Shown here one piece after another: positions 21,794 through 24,406 of a stretch of 24,406 nt of DNA. Made by a program: the position numbers and the translations under genes. The stretch is from Deltaproteobacteria bacterium (GTDB lineage Bacteria > Myxococcota_A > UBA9160 > SMWR01). The stretch's first letter is position 1, and each line of letters starts with the position of its first letter. Under the pieces are notes generated by a model. The model was given only the letters and a program-made list of their open reading frames with translations, did no database searches and had not been told where the DNA came from. The stretch covers positions 1-24,406 of the forward strand of contig JAJDAM010000130.1 in NCBI GenBank assembly GCA_029261905.1, written 5' to 3'.

Positions 21794-24406
21794 TTGAGCT
21801 CGCTGAGTGTCGAGAAGCGTCCGTCAGCCGATCTCGGGATCGACGTCGATGCTCTGGCCCGCTTCGTGGACGCTACAGGTCCGCTCGCGGTCGTCGATCT
21901 CGAGACGACGGGCTTGTCGGACGAACCGGCCGCAGAGATTCTCGAGTTCGGCGCGCTGCTCATCGATCCCGGCGTGCGCACCATCACATCGATCGAGAGT
22001 CTCGTGCGCCCGCGCGGATCCGTGCCGCTCAACATCCAGCACCTGACGGGTCTCACGGACCGCGATGTCGAAGCGGCACCTCGGATCGGGGAACTCGCTC
22101 CGTCGATCGCGACGTTGTTGGCGGGTCGAACATTGATCGCCCACAACGCCGATTTCGAGCGCTCCTTTCTCAGTCGCTTCGTCGCGAACCTCTTTGCCGA
22201 GAGCGAATACCTCGACACGCAGGATCTGCTGTCGATCACACATCCCGATTCGTCCGATTTTCGGTTGGCCACATTCGCGCGCGAGTTGCTCGGTCGGGAG
22301 GAACGACATCGCGCGCTGTCGGACGCAAGCGATGCGCTGGGCGTGATGTCGGCGGTCGCAGTCGGAGTACGGTCCGGCGAGCGCCGCTATTCGATCGCAA
22401 GGATGGCACTGGAGAACTACGCCCCCGAGTCGCCTTGGATTCCCCTTCTGGTCGGTGACAAACTGTCCGCGATATCCGTGCCGCCGAGTCAATACGCGAG
22501 GCTCGATCCGACCGAAGAATCCCCGGTGCCGTTCGACGAGGATCGCATTGCGGCGATTTTGGCCGATCAAGAGCGGGGGCGCCGCTACTTCCCGAACTAC
22601 CGGGTTCGAAGTCAACAGATCGAGTTGGCGCGGCACTTTGTGAGAACCATGAAAGACGGTGGTCGGCTGCTGCTCGAGGGCGGTACCGGCGTCGGGAAGT
22701 CTCTTGCTTATCTCGCGGCGGCGATCCCGTACGCGATGGAGCGCGCCCTCGACGGGGAACGCGAACCCGTCGTCATTTCGACGCGTACCAAGCTGCTGCA
22801 GGATCAACTGCTCATGAAGGACATCCCGGCCGCGGCTGCGATGCTCGGCTACCCCGATTTGAAGGCGATGTCGATCAAAGGCCGCGCCAATTATTTCTGT
22901 TCACGCAGGCTGGCCGTCGCACTGAGCGAAGGCCGCGAGCCGCGAATGTTCGCAGAAGATCGGTTGGCGTATGCGGCCCTCGCGGCGTGTGCGGGAATTC
23001 GTCGATATGGCGAGGTCGGAAAACTTCCGGGGGGCTTGCTCTACCGCTACCCGCCGTTGCGGCAGCTGGTGCGCCAATCGGTTGCCGCGCGCTCGGAACA
23101 ATGCACTCGTGAACAGTGCGCGATGGAGCGGGATTGCCCGTTCGGTCAGCGCCGCGCCGCACTCGCGGATGCCAACCTGGTCGTAGCGAATCACGATCTG
23201 CTGCTGCTCTGGCCCCCCGACTACCCGAACTTCTTCGATGCGATCATCGACGAGGCGCACGAACTCGCAGGGGTGGTCGACGAGGCTTTCGCGACGGTCG
23301 TGCGTCCGCCCGATGTGCTGGAGCGCGTCGACGAATTGTTCGGCCGTGCATCGGATGGGCGGCGTGGAGGTGGCCTGCTGGGTAAGGGCAGCTTTCTCGA
23401 TGACGGTGTGGGCGGCATCGGCAGCGAGCCCAGTGACGTCCGCAGCTGGCGCCGAGGTCTCGAGCAGGATTTCACCGCGTTGGGGCGTAGCCTGGCCAAC
23501 GCGGCCAGCGAGTTCGGTGAAGTGCAACTCCCGGCGTATGCGGATCGGGCCTTCCCGCAGGCTGCCGACCTCGCACTGATGGTCGCGGAACGTATGGCGG
23601 CTGCTGCAGACAGCGCCGCTCGCACGGCCGCCGCGCGCGGTAAAGACGAAGAGGAGATGCTGGCGATCACGCGAGTCATCACCGAGTTGCGCGACGGTGC
23701 CGACGCGCTTCGCGGCGCGTTCGTCGAAGGAGATCTGGACGCGGTGGCAGCGTTCGAAGATCTCGCACCGCCCTTCGATCGATGGCGATTGGTGGTGCGG
23801 GCCGTCGCCCCGGCCGATGCGTTTCACGAGCGCTTCGCTCAGAAGCTCAACACCCTCAGTTGTGTTTCTGCAAGCCTCTTCATCGAAAACGATCCGTTCG
23901 CCGCCGTGGGAGAACTCGAGCTCGAGCGTCACGGCGAACCGCCCGTCGAGCACGTGACCGTCGAGAGCCCGTTTCCGTACGATCGTCACATGCGGGTGAT
24001 CGCGATGAACGGAAGCGGGGATCTGGTAGTACAAACCGCAGAGGTATTGGCAGAACTGGCACGATCGCTATCCGGTCGAACGCTCGGTCTGTTCACCAGC
24101 CTGCGTCGAATGCGAGAGGTTCGGGACCTGTTGTCGAAGCTGCTGGAGGGCGAGGGATACGAAATCCTGATGCCGCGGCGGGCAACGGATGATCCAGCGA
24201 CACTGGTGGAACAATTCGCCCGCTCGGGCGGCCGCAGCATTCTGCTGGGCGCACGGACTTTCTGGCAGGGTCTCGATATTCCCGGTCCGGCACTTCAGGC
24301 AGTGGTGATCGAGAAGCTCCCGTTCGAAGTTCCGACCGAGTTGCGCCGACGTCGCGAGGCTCGCATCAAGGCGGCTGGCGAGGACAGCTTCGATCGCTAC
24401 ACGATG
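21794..24406 (+). CDS. dinG: DinG-type Fe-S helicase fused to DnaQ-like 3'-5' exonuclease (3' end outside window)
   Basis: An open frame of 871 codons with no stop before the window end. Residues about 30-190 form a DEDDh exonuclease: AVVDLETTGL (D35, E37), IAHNADFERSFL and HRALSDASDALG. The helicase follows: Walker A EGGTGVGKS near 295-303, STRTKLLQDQL (motif Ia), four cysteines C369, C437, C442, C448, DEAH at 486-489, and SILLGARTFWQGLDIPG (motif V) at the cut end. The CX4CX5C spacing equals that of E. coli DinG, so a [4Fe-4S] cluster is expected. It should unwind DNA 5'-3', including R-loops or G-quadruplexes, in repair. The exonuclease fusion is known in Gram-positive DinG. The frame is preceded in-frame only by the stop of the upstream gene; TTG 21794 is the first start codon, with AAGG about 9 bases upstream. 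Confidence 0.9.
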   Translation, partial: MSSLSVEKRPSADLGIDVDALARFVDATGPLAVVDLETTGLSDEPAAEILEFGALLIDPGVRTITSIESLVRPRGSVPLNIQHLTGLTDRDVEAAPRIGELAPSIATLLAGRTLIAHNADFERSFLSRFVANLFAESEYLDTQDLLSITHPDSSDFRLATFARELLGREERHRALSDASDALGVMSAVAVGVRSGERRYSIARMALENYAPESPWIPLLVGDKLSAISVPPSQYARLDPTEESPVPFDEDRIAAILADQERGRRYFPNYRVRSQQIELARHFVRTMKDGGRLLLEGGTGVGKSLAYLAAAIPYAMERALDGEREPVVISTRTKLLQDQLLMKDIPAAAAMLGYPDLKAMSIKGRANYFCSRRLAVALSEGREPRMFAEDRLAYAALAACAGIRRYGEVGKLPGGLLYRYPPLRQLVRQSVAARSEQCTREQCAMERDCPFGQRRAALADANLVVANHDLLLLWPPDYPNFFDAIIDEAHELAGVVDEAFATVVRPPDVLERVDELFGRASDGRRGGGLLGKGSFLDDGVGGIGSEPSDVRSWRRGLEQDFTALGRSLANAASEFGEVQLPAYADRAFPQAADLALMVAERMAAAADSAARTAAARGKDEEEMLAITRVITELRDGADALRGAFVEGDLDAVAAFEDLAPPFDRWRLVVRAVAPADAFHERFAQKLNTLSCVSASLFIENDPFAAVGELELERHGEPPVEHVTVESPFPYDRHMRVIAMNGSGDLVVQTAEVLAELARSLSGRTLGLFTSLRRMREVRDLLSKLLEGEGYEILMPRRATDDPATLVEQFARSGGRSILLGARTFWQGLDIPGPALQAVVIEKLPFEVPTELRRRREARIKAAGEDSFDRYTM

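Noticed and set aside
1..24406. tRNA, rRNA, CRISPR arrays, IS elements, prophage
   Set aside because: I looked for T-arm-like GGTTCGAATCC sequences, regularly spaced repeats and transposase motifs, and found none outside coding sequence.

Overview
The window is a GC-rich, densely coded chromosomal segment from a Gram-negative bacterium. Outer-membrane logic is visible: Pal, lipoproteins with lipoboxes, a SppA-type peptidase and an ECF sigma/anti-sigma pair. GTG and TTG starts are common. The Leptospira-type citramalate synthase, the orphan pal and the mix of acyl-CoA and TPP enzymes suggest a deltaproteobacterium-like lineage (Myxococcota or Desulfobacterota in the broad sense). That placement is inference; no rRNA or marker gene is present. 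I see no IS element, prophage, CRISPR array, tRNA or rRNA.

Left part (1-9431). A GlcF-like Fe-S protein enters from the left edge. Facing it is a tight minus-strand operon: citramalate synthase cimA, a 333-residue lipoprotein and a 768-residue predicted lipoprotein. An RluA/RluD-type pseudouridine synthase diverges from cimA. It converges on a second minus-strand operon of two coupled TPR proteins and an O-methyltransferase. A double-domain GNAT acetyltransferase follows.

Middle (9632-15794, all plus strand). SppA, an SRPBCC-like protein and an alpha/beta hydrolase come first. Then comes an envelope-stress-like cassette: ECF sigma factor, a possible 37-codon ORF that exactly fills the gap, a zinc-binding anti-sigma factor and a secreted, highly charged DUF3106-like protein. 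A PNPOx-fold flavoprotein and YjbQ follow.

Right part (15873-24406). ThiI with a rhodanese domain and a small zinc-ribbon/TM protein run on the minus strand. A hypothetical protein, a crotonase-family protein lacking both catalytic glutamates, orphan Pal and an IlvG-like TPP enzyme follow on the plus strand. Last is a DinG helicase fused to a DnaQ-like exonuclease, cut by the right edge and open to the last base. Non-coding structure worth attention includes a hairpin over the Shine-Dalgarno of the TPP enzyme gene, a perfect 11-bp-stem terminator after pal, and three short intergenic tandem repeats.

No single obviously new system stands out. The best candidates for new biology are the SD-occluding leader hairpin, the cimA/two-lipoprotein operon, the sigma/small-ORF/anti-sigma/DUF3106 cassette, and the crotonase homologue without its catalytic pair.
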